Shown here: piece after piece, positions 27,901 through 35,638 of the stretch
Layout: every line of letters starts with the position of its first letter
Position numbering within the stretch: position 1 is the stretch's first letter
NCBI RefSeq assembly: GCF_011089895.1
Contig: NZ_JAANAT010000001.1
Coordinates: forward strand, 1,612,001-1,676,000
Direction of reading: 5' to 3'
Source: Mucilaginibacter inviolabilis
Lineage (GTDB): Bacteria > Bacteroidota > Bacteroidia > Sphingobacteriales > Sphingobacteriaceae
DNA: 64,000 nt
Program-made: the position numbers and the translations under genes
Notes under the pieces: model-generated
Database searches by the model: none
What the model was told of the DNA's origin: nothing
Seen by the model: only the letters and a program-made list of their open reading frames with translations

Positions 27901-28633
27901 AGTCCAATTGTGCGCGAATCGCCGACTGAGCTTTTTTCTCGGCTTTTTCGGATTTGTCAAGTTCGTTTAAATGAACCTTGTGACTTTGTAATTCATCATC
28001 GGTCAGTATTGTAGTATCGTCAAGTTTATCAATTAAACTATCGAGCAACTCCCTTTCTGTTTTCTGCCTATTATATACATATCGGGACAAATCAGCATAG
28101 ATAATTGTATCCGTTATCTTTTCCAGCAATTCACTACGTTCACTTTCACTGGATTTTAAAAACTTCGTAAAATCCCCCTGGCACAAAATTACTGAACGTA
28201 AAAACTGATTATAATCAAGGCCGCATAGCTCAACTATCTTATTCTTAGTAGAAGTCGGGGTATGACCTCCAATAAACAGACCCGTTTCTACTTCGGATAG
28301 TTCCATCTTTTCCGGCTGCAGGTTCCCGTTTGCATTCAATCTGCTCCGTTTCCGGGACCATTTGGAACGATAAGCTTTATTATTCACTTCAAATTCTACC
28401 TCCGCAAAACTCTCCCCGGTATGTCGTGACATCGTTTCCTCCTCTTTATCATGGCGGTGGACTTTGGCATATAAGGCTAAGGTAATCGCATCCAGGATGG
28501 TAGTTTTTCCCGACCCGGTCGGCCCGGTAATAGCAAAGAGACCACTTTCATTGATTGGAGCCACATCGAACCGGATCTCATGCGAACCGGTCAACGAATT
28601 AAGATTCAAAAATTTCACCCCAAGAATTTTCAT
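24974..28633 (-). CDS. sbcC: SbcC (Rad50-like) subunit of the SbcDC nuclease
   Basis: A 1219-residue SMC-like ATPase. Walker A is GPTGSGKTTILDAI (residues 37-50) and a Q-loop region reads RSVILCQGDFTKFL (about 146-159). Two long coiled coils surround a zinc hook CPLC at 597-600. Near the C-terminus are the ABC signature LSGGESF (1118-1124), Walker B with FIDEGFGTLD (about 1148-1157) and the H-loop SHVEAL. SbcC opens and closes around DNA ends, while SbcD cuts hairpins, covalently blocked ends and palindromes. Length and all motifs are normal, so the protein should be active. It overlaps sbcD by four bases and the HEPN gene by four bases. That link to a HEPN gene is not part of the usual sbcDC arrangement. 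Confidence 0.95.
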   Translation of the reverse strand: MKILGVKFLNLNSLTGSHEIRFDVAPINESGLFAITGPTGSGKTTILDAITLALYAKVHRHDKEEETMSRHTGESFAEVEFEVNNKAYRSKWSRKRSRLNANGNLQPEKMELSEVETGLFIGGHTPTSTKNKIVELCGLDYNQFLRSVILCQGDFTKFLKSSESERSELLEKITDTIIYADLSRYVYNRQKTERELLDSLIDKLDDTTILTDDELQSHKVHLNELDKSEKAEKKAQSAIRAQLDWLVSLEKLRLAVEDRRRQLSAAQDRYSENTNEFERLNQHDLAVTFRPQLVEMDTVGQQLEDIDARLTELILALPAFESASKEALSQLNNAAEILQVSESTYQVQFPLFEKVMHLDTAIQHSKSQVDQLQVMFDDAALKVSKLVDDKEAARAGAEQAQAKSERLINWLAEHDQDKNLEPTIALIKQHRLQLRNLEQQTNLTLTQKNEVQKTLLSTENEVYENSLRIGVLNDRLNEKADLIVKITRSVEDALGGKTIDQITKELVNLPAEVKTYEQLYAISLRYDKALNEKASLASVVAKLEKEIGTQNTAFNDITEQQKSAVEHLNDLNALVILQQRIVNYEKDRGELIAGDPCPLCGSLDHPYAAEQPGRELNATEQKFNEQDQLVKRLSAKSHEQSLLINGLNTTLNEKRNQYEILDVTLSDLKNEFGQVSGNKGDFTIISSSSINEAMTSKNQVLRALIKQMDHVQKLSKDLQIARDEWASEGQDLKAAQNNTSVIAERVKAAIEKVNDLEMAIDSQQITRDETIKAIKALLEPLGISLEDAQYDQLLINRAAAYVSSLREKQSCEVTLSGLLAEIQNIDKTLIIRKKELDSAMIKLQAEKSHWSNQRKERQDLFGERNPVMERNSLQDLIDRQRKQKDLMQENYQTKKQQFEQTADRITQETQRQLSVSTQFVALRRKLSQALIKKEIADVETLRSLFMIEEFAAEIRNLKKELESTITSLQESIDRGENEIKTENAKQLTTESIEVLNEAIGVSDSLLAQLNQEIGKLKQILADDIVTRQKYAAITIQIEKQTKEFARWSSLNNLIGSADGRKFSRFAQGLTLTRLTDLANLHLQKLTSRYTIRKSELADLELLIVDGYQADVERPMNSLSGGESFLVSLALALGLSDLASHKVQINSLFIDEGFGTLDPETLDIAIGALESLQAKGKSIGVISHVEALKERIGTQIRVSPQPGGVSRISIIGYGQQPVLV

Positions 28634-29847
28634 GATCCTCCCTCCTGCTGATGTAATGCCTCCAATGCCTCTTTGAAAGTCGAGAGCATTTCCTCGGGTA
28701 CAGGGCTGCCATACACCGACTCATATTTTTTTCCAAACACGGCTTCCGGAGTTAAGTCATTGAGCGCTAATGCTTCCACTTTTGAGTCCGTATTGTTCCT
28801 TCTGATCAATTGTTGCCGCGAAAAAAAATGCCCGATAAAAGGTTTGCTCAATTTAAGCTTAGCCAGTTGTTCTGATAGATCAGGAAGAAAGGCATCGGTT
28901 TCTATTTTGAGCTCTACCCATGCCGGGTATTTCAACCCGGCATCTTCCAATAAACTGATCTGGCTTTTGACGCTACTCATACTTCCTGATATCCTGATCA
29001 GGCTGCGACTGGGCGGGATTGGAACTTCTTTAACTTCCACCACACCTTTACGAAACTCGACTGCAATAACTTGCTTTTTGTGATTATATTCGGAGAAGTC
29101 CAGAGCAATCGGGGAACCTGAATATCGAATATGCTCAGCCCCGTTTACCTTTTGAGGTTTGTGCAGGTGGCCCAGGGCGATATAGTTGAATTCCATGGGG
29201 AACTGGTCGCCGGCCACCTGCCCCAAATTCCCTACATGAATATCCTTTTCCGAACCTGAAGCAGCTCCACCGGCCGCAAATAAATGACCGGTTGCGATTA
29301 CCGGAATATCTTTTTCTTTGTGTAATGCAATATGTTCAACCAAATTATGGTAATGATCCATGATCCCCATTTTAATACGCATTTCCCGTTCTTCAGCGGT
29401 TTCGCCTGATATGGATAACCTAATATCTTTGTCTCGTAAAAATGGTACCGCACAAACGATCAGACCAATCTCACCATCTGAATTTTTGATAGGGATAACT
29501 TGTTCAGCAGGATGCTCCGGTACGCCGCCTACAATATGTACATTAAAATATTTCAGTAAGGTTTTCGGTGCATTTAATGTACTGATCGAATCGTGGTTGC
29601 CACCAATGATGACCACATCCCGGCAGCAAGTATCTTTGACTTGACGTAAAAAACGATAATATTGTTCCAGTGCCGAATTGGAAGGAGAACCGGAGTCAAA
29701 GATATCACCCGCAACGATGAGCACCTCAATTTTTTCAGCATTCAGTATGCCTATCAGCCAATCCAGAAAATCCTGATGTTCTTCTGTTCTTTCGAACTGT
29801 TCCAGGCGCTTCCCCAAGTGCCAGTCCGCAGTATGTAATACCCTCAT
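28630..29847 (-). CDS. sbcD: SbcD (Mre11-like) nuclease subunit
   Basis: A 405-residue calcineurin-like phosphoesterase. All metal-binding motifs are present: ADWHLG (Asp8, His10), GDIFDSG (Asp48), GGNHDS (Asn84, His85), ATGHLF and ALGHLHKPQ. After the catalytic domain comes a C-terminal SbcD domain that binds the SbcC coiled-coil base. The SbcDC complex is an ATP-dependent double-strand exonuclease and a hairpin endonuclease. The start codon overlaps the stop of the upstream PrrC/RloC-like gene (ATGA) and the stop overlaps the sbcC start, so expression is coupled in both directions. Confidence 0.95.
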   Translation of the reverse strand: MRVLHTADWHLGKRLEQFERTEEHQDFLDWLIGILNAEKIEVLIVAGDIFDSGSPSNSALEQYYRFLRQVKDTCCRDVVIIGGNHDSISTLNAPKTLLKYFNVHIVGGVPEHPAEQVIPIKNSDGEIGLIVCAVPFLRDKDIRLSISGETAEEREMRIKMGIMDHYHNLVEHIALHKEKDIPVIATGHLFAAGGAASGSEKDIHVGNLGQVAGDQFPMEFNYIALGHLHKPQKVNGAEHIRYSGSPIALDFSEYNHKKQVIAVEFRKGVVEVKEVPIPPSRSLIRISGSMSSVKSQISLLEDAGLKYPAWVELKIETDAFLPDLSEQLAKLKLSKPFIGHFFSRQQLIRRNNTDSKVEALALNDLTPEAVFGKKYESVYGSPVPEEMLSTFKEALEALHQQEGGS

Positions 29848-32045
29848 GCGGTCATCATCATATTATAGTGCTCCAAATGCTCAGTATGTTCAAATACCTT
29901 TTTGAAAACCTCCAAATAGCGGTCTGTCATATCACCCGCATGCTCGACAAATAAATCATCCGGAATGCTGTGCGAGCCATCATTAATCCAGCTTAGCAGT
30001 GACCGGCAGATCGCTTTATCTTCATTAATTTCAAATTTATCAAGCAACTTATCGTTCATCCCGCTGCCCAGCAGGCTGAAGTAATTTTCTATAATCCGCC
30101 GCATCGTATTTTGCAGGGTCACCGCAGAATTTTGTTCTTTATTTTTTAATTCGTGCCAAAGCAATTCATAAGAATTTTTTATCGGGTTATGTTCCCCATA
30201 ACATTGCACATTCGTCACTTGGTTATTTTTACGAAGCATCCAGAAAACAATTTCTTTTGATGCGCTACCCCGGTCAACAAAAGACACCTCTTTGTGAAAG
30301 TAAACATTGTGGGTTAACAAAATCAACTGCTTTATACTTCCCCTGTCCGCCTTGATCTGTTTAATGATCTCTTTAAGTAAAGAACTTACGATAAACAAAA
30401 CGTTACTATCCAGACTACTGATCGGGTCATCGATCACTAAAATCCGGTCTTCTGTAATATTGGATTCTGTGCTGCCCCCCCTCGTCAATTGAAGGAAGTA
30501 CAAAAAAGTTATAAAAGTGATCTCCCCTTCACTCAAGGTAGCATCTGCAATATCACCATTCTCTCTTTGGATTTGGTATTTGTTGGCCTCAGCCTGGTAA
30601 GGAACAATTAAAAAATTATGAAAGCCAAAGTTTTGCAAAGTCCGGTTGATCTCATCAATAGACGGCTGTACACTGGTCACATTTTTACTACGCTCCTTGA
30701 TATCTTTATCGAGTTCTTTGTATTTTCTTTCCGCTTCGGTTATCCCATCAGTAATACCTTTGATAGCTTTTTGAATGATTTCCCGACTATTAACAAAATT
30801 GTCGATCAGTGTCTTGTGCTTATCGGTAAGGAACCGCCACACGTTTTTAATCAGCGTCTGTCGTTCTTTACTAAAGTTGGCCACGATCTCGTTATGGGCG
30901 TTGATTTCTGTATTGGCCGTGGTGATCAGCGCGCAAAGCTCTTCAAGCTGTTTTTTAACACTTTCCAGTTTAATGCTACGACTGGGTTCTTTTCCTTTGT
31001 TTTCAAGCAAGATGCCATTAGCGGTCAGCTGGCTTGAAAAAGTTTTCAAATACGCCGAAAATTTTTCTTTGTCGAGTTTTGAACTTTTATTAGTCTTTTC
31101 CCCGTTTTCGATTTGCTGAAGGAAATTCAAACAATTCTTCGTAAGCAAAATATATTCTTCTGCAAGCCTTTTAATATTCGCCGTATCCTCGATAAAGGAC
31201 GCATCAAAATAGTCCTCCAATTGTTCGATAAACGTTTTCGTAATCGTACTTTGCTGACAGAAAGGGCACGTTTGATTATCCGGTTCGATAAACTTTCTAC
31301 CCTCGTTCACCCAATCATTCAAATTCAACCTTTGTATCAATTTGGCAATATCTACATCCGCTTTGCCCAATATTTTTTTTGCCCATAAATCATCTTTTTC
31401 GATTTCTAATATGCGCGAAAAGCTTGGTATTGAAAGTCTGGCCAACGTTTCCGGCGCTGATCCAAAAATGGTTTTTGCTTTCGCCGCAAGCGTTTCGTAA
31501 TCCAAAAGTGCAGACTTATTACCGGTGAATTCCTCGATCAGTTTGTTTTTGAAATTCTCTTTTATTTTAAAACCGACAAATGCGTCACTAAAGACATTTT
31601 CATAAGCTTTGTAAACCTCAACCCAAGCTATGTCACGAAATGAATTGTCCTTTTCCTGCAAATCCTCAGTTTTCTTTTGCAAGGTATCTTTACGTTTGGC
31701 AACATCTTCTTTAAGCGATTTGCGTTGTTCGATCTTCTCCTCGATTAACCTCTGCTCTTCTTTCGTGGCCTGCCCAATAGTAAATACACCATCTATTTTC
31801 CCTTTTCCAAAATTTTTATCCCTAAAATCCTTATTGTATACCAGGGCGCTCAATTTTACATTGTTCTTCCAGGTAACTGTACACTTGTTAAATATCGGAT
31901 CTTCAGAGTTTGCGACCAGCTTGGTCAGGGTTGTTTTCCCACTGCCGTTAACACCATAGATAAAATTGATTTTTTTAAGGTTGTCGAACAGCACACCTGC
32001 TTGGTTATAAGTGGCAACGTTCATTAATTGGATTCGGTTTATCAT
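29844..32045 (-). CDS. PrrC/RloC-like AAA_13 ATPase, predicted anticodon nuclease
   Basis: A 733-residue ABC-type ATPase. Walker A is GVNGSGKTT (31-39). A coiled coil carries a zinc-hook-like CPFC at 260-263. The ABC signature is LSEGE (504-508), Walker B is RILVIDDPISSLD (534-546) and the H-loop is LLTHN. This is the AAA_13 layout shared by the anticodon nucleases PrrC and RloC. In the C-terminal domain Arg649, Glu653 and His692 match the order of the Arg-Glu-His triad described for PrrC (R-x3-E, then a distant H), though the E-to-H spacing differs. PrrC and RloC cut tRNA anticodon loops on phage infection or DNA damage. The gene is first in a four-gene operon and overlaps sbcD by 4 bp. A non-nuclease AAA_13 protein cannot be excluded. 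Confidence 0.72.
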   Translation of the reverse strand: MINRIQLMNVATYNQAGVLFDNLKKINFIYGVNGSGKTTLTKLVANSEDPIFNKCTVTWKNNVKLSALVYNKDFRDKNFGKGKIDGVFTIGQATKEEQRLIEEKIEQRKSLKEDVAKRKDTLQKKTEDLQEKDNSFRDIAWVEVYKAYENVFSDAFVGFKIKENFKNKLIEEFTGNKSALLDYETLAAKAKTIFGSAPETLARLSIPSFSRILEIEKDDLWAKKILGKADVDIAKLIQRLNLNDWVNEGRKFIEPDNQTCPFCQQSTITKTFIEQLEDYFDASFIEDTANIKRLAEEYILLTKNCLNFLQQIENGEKTNKSSKLDKEKFSAYLKTFSSQLTANGILLENKGKEPSRSIKLESVKKQLEELCALITTANTEINAHNEIVANFSKERQTLIKNVWRFLTDKHKTLIDNFVNSREIIQKAIKGITDGITEAERKYKELDKDIKERSKNVTSVQPSIDEINRTLQNFGFHNFLIVPYQAEANKYQIQRENGDIADATLSEGEITFITFLYFLQLTRGGSTESNITEDRILVIDDPISSLDSNVLFIVSSLLKEIIKQIKADRGSIKQLILLTHNVYFHKEVSFVDRGSASKEIVFWMLRKNNQVTNVQCYGEHNPIKNSYELLWHELKNKEQNSAVTLQNTMRRIIENYFSLLGSGMNDKLLDKFEINEDKAICRSLLSWINDGSHSIPDDLFVEHAGDMTDRYLEVFKKVFEHTEHLEHYNMMMTA

Positions 32046-32073
32046 TGAATAAAGGTAAGGTTTATAAGTACCT

Positions 32074-32081
32074 CAAATATA
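32074..32081 (-). promoter_or_regulatory. Bacteroidota -7 element of the four-gene sbc operon
   Basis: On the minus strand this reads TATATTTG, matching TAnnTTTG. It is 28 bp upstream of the start codon at 32045, giving a leader of about 20 nt. It is the only good promoter match seen for the operon 32045-24252. A -33 element is not obvious. Confidence 0.45.
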
Positions 32082-32124
32082 GGTGTTAAAATACTTATAC
32101 CGATAAATAATATATAATAATAAA

Positions 32125-32256
32125 CTACCGGTGGTAGGGTTCATCCTCTGAACACTTCTCTCCTGCGCCATCCCCATAGTGAAACGTCGTGCCATCCAGC
32201 GCGACTATCCGGCAAAATTTTCCTCTGTCCCTCAAAGCGATTCAAACTGTACACAT
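32125..32256 (-). pseudogene. Small broken reading frame, unknown product
   Basis: A 44-codon frame begins with ATG and has an in-frame TGA at codon 5. It then continues for 38 protein-like codons (CRIVALDG, FHYGDGAGEKC, SEDEPYHR) to a TAG. The composition and codon use look coding, but no family was recognised and the early stop would prevent translation. It may be the tail of a decayed gene next to the integrase remnant. Confidence 0.2.
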
Positions 32257-32452
32257 GCTCTGCTTTTTCACGAATCTGTGATGAAATTAGCCGCTTTCCG
32301 TCAGTTCTGATAAAGTAATCAAGAAAACTGGCTTATGGGGAGCCTTGCTAAACTTCTTAGGGGGCCCTCTTCAGGTCCAATAGGTTCGATAAATATCCAG
32401 CGGGTCAGCCATAGATAACATATCGTAAAGCCAGGCATCCGGTACCATTGCG
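32257..32452. other. Rest of the 408-bp gap between the sbc operon and the integrase remnant
   Basis: Apart from the promoter element at 32074 and the broken frame at 32125, this gap holds only short open frames and nothing recognisable. One of them (about 25 codons, minus strand, ending at about 32371 just downstream of the integrase stop) is too short to call. The stretch probably contains mobile-element debris. Confidence 0.4.
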
Positions 32453-33726
32453 TCAATATTCTTTTTCCAGGCCCAGCTCCTGACCCTCGTAACGTGCTTT
32501 CAAGGGGTCCATATCTATTTTCACCTTTTTATCAGTGACCCGTGCATATAATTGCGTTGATTTGATACTCTTGTGCCCCAGCATTTGCCCTACCGTCTCA
32601 ATAGGAACGCCATTTGTCAGCGTAACCGTCGTAGCGAAGGTATGTCTGGCGATATGATAGGTCAATTTCTTATTGATATGCACCGCCTTCGCGATCTCTT
32701 TTAAATAGGCATTCGCTTTTTGATTGCTGATCGGCGGGAATAACTTACCCACAGGCGTCCTCGGATCATCCTGGTAAAATTTGATCAGTTTCAAAGCCGG
32801 GGGCAAAAGCGGAATACGCACCCGGTTGTTGTTTTTTGAACGATGGCTTTGTAGCCACTGCTCGCCATCTTCCCCGGTAAAAACATCGTCCAGCTGCAAC
32901 TTGACCGTATCGATATAAGCCAAACCCGTATAACAACTAAAAACAAACAAGTCCCGGACTGTAGCCAGGCGTTTCAGCTTAAAGGTTTTCGAACACATGC
33001 GGCTGAGTTCTTCGCTTGTCAAATAATCCCGGTAAACTTCGTCCACTTTCATTTTCAACGCAATAAAAGGATCATGGCTTAACCAGCCCAGATTCATTGC
33101 CAGTCTGACCACTGACCTTACCCGGCGAACGGTTGATGCGACAGTATTGTTCTGCATCGTATAGTTGGTTCGCAGGAAAGCCTCGTATTCCCGAATAAAC
33201 TTGAAATCCAGCTCGTCAAGCCTCAAGTCCTCCACGTCATAGTTTCGCTTCATATAGCGTTTCAAGATTTCGTAAGTCCGCTTATACTTCCGCAAAGTGC
33301 TTATGGTATAATTTATTCCAACCAGAGAATCGATAAAATTAATCTGGTAAGTAAAAATGTCGGAGAGCTTTCGGACGGGGAATAGCTCTTCACCCTGCAT
33401 CAATTTACGGATATGGGTTGCGGTAAAGCCTTACCGGTCGCATAAAGCTCCTGCCTGCTTTCGTGGCATCGGCCAGCCATGGTATCCAGCCAACTGTTGA
33501 CCGATCTGGCCCGCTCCCGGGTGCCTTTCATACGTTGAACACTCCCATCCCACTCCTCTTTCAAACAGCTGCATTGCGTCGAAAAATCCTCCCGGTGCCC
33601 ATTGACGGTCACCCGGATATAAATATGGGCCTCTGGCTTGCCTGGCGATTTAGAGGGCTTCAGGAAGAAGTTGACGCTGAAAGTTTGTTTTTGCGCGCGG
33701 CCGGGCGCTTCAATGGTCTTTTTTTT
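32453..33726 (-). pseudogene. Tyrosine site-specific integrase, frameshifted
   Basis: A Bacteroidota phage-type integrase split over two frames. The N-terminal part (33726-33403 frame) reads TFSVNFFLKPSK, HIYIRVTVNGHREDFSTQ: the arm DNA-binding domain. A one-base loss at about 33422-33427 (GGTAAGGCTTTACCGCA) moves the reading into the 32453-33403 frame. That frame contains the SAM-like core-binding domain and the catalytic domain: TGLAYIDTVKLQLDD, HIARHTFATT, LGHKSIKSTQLYAR with the catalytic Tyr. The arginine of box I is replaced by Ala in TGLAY, as in several Bacteroidota integrases. No ATG, GTG or TTG opens the N-terminal frame before the arm domain; it begins behind a run of nine A inside the upstream HTH gene. 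It is most likely inactive. Confidence 0.75.
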
Positions 33727-33983
33727 TCAGGGCCTTCCAGCATTTTGTCTATATCCTCCTGTTTATAAAAGTAAATCCCGCCGATCTTTGAAAACGGTAA
33801 AGCGCCATTCACACGCAAGTTTTGAATGGTCGCGCCGGATATCTTTAACAACTTTTTTAAATCTTCATTCTTAAGCCACTTATCATTGCCCGCCTTTCCT
33901 CCAGCTAAAGGTCCGAGCAATTCGAATAATTCCTTCTTGAAATTTTCCAGGTCTTTTTTGGTAATGAGTTCGTCCGGTGTCAT
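33660..33983 (-). CDS. Excisionase-type helix-turn-helix protein
   Basis: A 107-residue protein with a helical N-terminus (TKKDLENFKKELFELLG) and a MerR/excisionase-like HTH: NEDLKKLLKISGATIQNLRVNG followed by the wing (LPFSKIGGIYFYKQEDIDKML). The C-terminus is a basic tail (KRPLKRPAARKNK). Such genes usually sit next to Bacteroidota integrases and act as excisionase or regulator. Here the gene overlaps the open 5' part of the integrase frame. The overlap starts at a run of nine A (33719-33727), where a -1 slip would fuse this protein to the integrase arm domain. Confidence 0.75.
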   Translation of the reverse strand: MTPDELITKKDLENFKKELFELLGPLAGGKAGNDKWLKNEDLKKLLKISGATIQNLRVNGALPFSKIGGIYFYKQEDIDKMLEGPEKKRPLKRPAARKNKLSASTSS

Positions 33984-34043
33984 GGTACACTAAAATAATC
34001 CCGGATAAACTTTGAAGTGGTAGGTTGTGAATTTAATTTTTAT

Positions 34044-35057
34044 TTACTGCTCATCTTCAGCTTCTTCACCCATATAATCATCATCAGGTTCATACTGCGG
34101 CAAATATTTCCGTGCATAAGCCACCCAGTCATTTTCTTTAAGCCATTGTTTGTTTTCATCTTTTTCCCACCAGCGTTTTTGCGGAGTGACCATGATTTTT
34201 CTTTCCGGAAGGTTTAGCCGCTTATTATTAGGATTTTCCCAGGCCCCGCTTATCTTAGCAACGGCATCGGCAAGGAACACTTCATCGCCGGTCTTCGGCT
34301 CTTTCAATGTCTTGTACTTCAAGTAAAAATTTCCAACATGTTGTTCCTCAGCATTTTCATCAAAAAAAGTCTTCGGCTCAATATACCGCATAGCAGGTCC
34401 GTAATGGACAGGCGTAAGTAGGCCATTTTTATCAGGTTCGTAATAAAACACATACCCCAGGTACATACTATGCAGATAAAGTTCATAACGTCTTGGTCTG
34501 AAAACGGCTTTTTCCAGGGGTCTTGTTAACGGTACCACCCAAAGAACATGGATGTTTTTTTTGGCGTAAAACGTGGTTTTCTTCCTGATATAACTTGGCG
34601 AATAAGGACTCAACTGGACTTCGACCGCTACCGCCGGGAAAGCTTTGTTCCTTTCCCCAAAATAGCCGGCAATATCCGGTATGAATGTACCCAGCGACTC
34701 ATCCACAATTTTAACTTCAGTCTTCCAGTTGCCTAAGGGGAAGCGTTCTTTTAAAATGCCAAATAGCTCATCGCGGACCCCATGGTGAAAAGCCGTGTCC
34801 TTATTTTGCCCGGTCGGCGTGACCAGCGCCTTATGTGCGAAATGGTCTTCTTTATCACTGCACTTTCTAACGATCGCTTCGGACAAACACGCTCTGCAAT
34901 AAAACGGCCCGTCTGATTTTCTGACATACCCGGCATTGACCAAGGTTTTCAAGTCGGCTAAAAGCGCCACACCGCCAACAAGGCCAAAACACCGGGATTC
35001 ATATGCGTCGGTCTTCTTCGGTCGGGAGGATTTTTCTTCTTCGTTATCTGTAGTCAT
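34044..35057 (-). CDS. CoiA-like protein (predicted PD-(D/E)XK nuclease)
   Basis: From the ATG at 35057 the protein has 337 residues; the frame is open to 35174 but the added 39 residues look unstructured. It has a zinc-like CxxC region (YCRACLSEAIV), DHFAHK, then H-x-x-V and a nuclease-like core: SLGTFIPDIAGYFG, VAVEVQLS and IRKKTTFYAKKNIHVLWVVP. This order (PD, then E-x-Q, then R/K-x-x-Y) fits the nuclease domain of CoiA-family proteins, which act in competence or sit in mobile and defence regions. The C-terminal third carries no known motif and ends in an acidic tail. It lies downstream of two small genes in the same direction. Function is inferred from motif order only. Confidence 0.65.
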   Translation of the reverse strand: MTTDNEEEKSSRPKKTDAYESRCFGLVGGVALLADLKTLVNAGYVRKSDGPFYCRACLSEAIVRKCSDKEDHFAHKALVTPTGQNKDTAFHHGVRDELFGILKERFPLGNWKTEVKIVDESLGTFIPDIAGYFGERNKAFPAVAVEVQLSPYSPSYIRKKTTFYAKKNIHVLWVVPLTRPLEKAVFRPRRYELYLHSMYLGYVFYYEPDKNGLLTPVHYGPAMRYIEPKTFFDENAEEQHVGNFYLKYKTLKEPKTGDEVFLADAVAKISGAWENPNNKRLNLPERKIMVTPQKRWWEKDENKQWLKENDWVAYARKYLPQYEPDDDYMGEEAEDEQ

Positions 35058-35148
35058 TGTGATAAAATTTGGCACATCAAGATAAGCAATAAAGCCCCTT
35101 CTGTTCAAAGGGGCAGTCAATAATTTTTCAAGAAAATAAAACCACTGA

Positions 35149-35355
35149 TCAACCAGTGTTGCAGGCGGACGCACAAAACGCGCAGCCGTTTGACTGGCGG
35201 TAATGCTTTTTAGCTTCCGTCACTGCCGTGGCGCAGCCATTGTGGTAACCCAGGTAGGTGGTGCTTTTGGCTAAAGAAAGCCAGTAGCATCCGTCTTTGT
35301 GAACCTCGTGGTCGCCATTGCTTTGCGCATGGTCATTGACATAATACTTGTCCAT
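35149..35355 (-). CDS. Small Cys/His-rich protein of unknown function
   Basis: A 68-residue protein with paired cysteines and histidines (VHKDGCYWL, HNGCATA, GCAFCASAC), suggesting a small zinc-binding fold. The first part (KYYVNDHAQSNGDHEVH) resembles a small conserved hypothetical family that I recall from Bacteroidota and Proteobacteria; no function is known to me. Its ATG overlaps the stop codon of the small gene upstream by one base (TAATG), so the two are translated together. The CoiA-like gene follows after 91 bp. Confidence 0.7.
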   Translation of the reverse strand: MDKYYVNDHAQSNGDHEVHKDGCYWLSLAKSTTYLGYHNGCATAVTEAKKHYRQSNGCAFCASACNTG

Positions 35356-35528
35356 TACTTCTCCTTTCTGACACCTTTAAATGGCGTCCCATCTTGTTTA
35401 ACATCCATAAAACGCCCGCTGTTAGCATCGCGCTTTACCCATTGTTCAGTCGAGGGATTAAAAACCTGACTGCGTTCTCTGACGGCACCGTTGCGGTGAC
35501 CGTCTCCTTTTGGTGGATTAGTGGCCAT
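35355..35528 (-). CDS. Small basic conserved protein
   Basis: A 57-residue frame from ATG 35528 to TAA 35357-35355: MATNPPKGDGHRNGAV, then RSQVFNPSTEQWVKRD and a tail GTPFKGVRKEK. It is basic, has no signal peptide, and resembles a small family often seen next to mobile or phage-related genes, with the same GDGHRxGAV opening. Its stop shares one base with the start of the Cys/His-rich gene. Coupling with that gene, clean codon use and the family-like opening make it a real gene despite its size. Function unknown. Confidence 0.7.
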   Translation of the reverse strand: MATNPPKGDGHRNGAVRERSQVFNPSTEQWVKRDANSGRFMDVKQDGTPFKGVRKEK

Positions 35529-35638
35529 AGAATTAACTTTTTATACAAAGGTGCGACCCCACTCCGCAGCCTATTTGCGCTTCAAATATCTTTTTACTAT
35601 TTTTTTTGATATTTTTACTCAATCCTAACCTGTTATAA

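Noticed and set aside
32370-32450. A 25-codon minus-strand frame downstream of the integrase (VPDAWLYDMLSMADPL)
   Set aside because: Protein-like but too short, with no start context and no recognised family; it may be debris.
35058-35174. A longer start for the CoiA-like gene
   Set aside because: The added 39 residues look random, and the ATG at 35057 gives a typical polar N-terminus.
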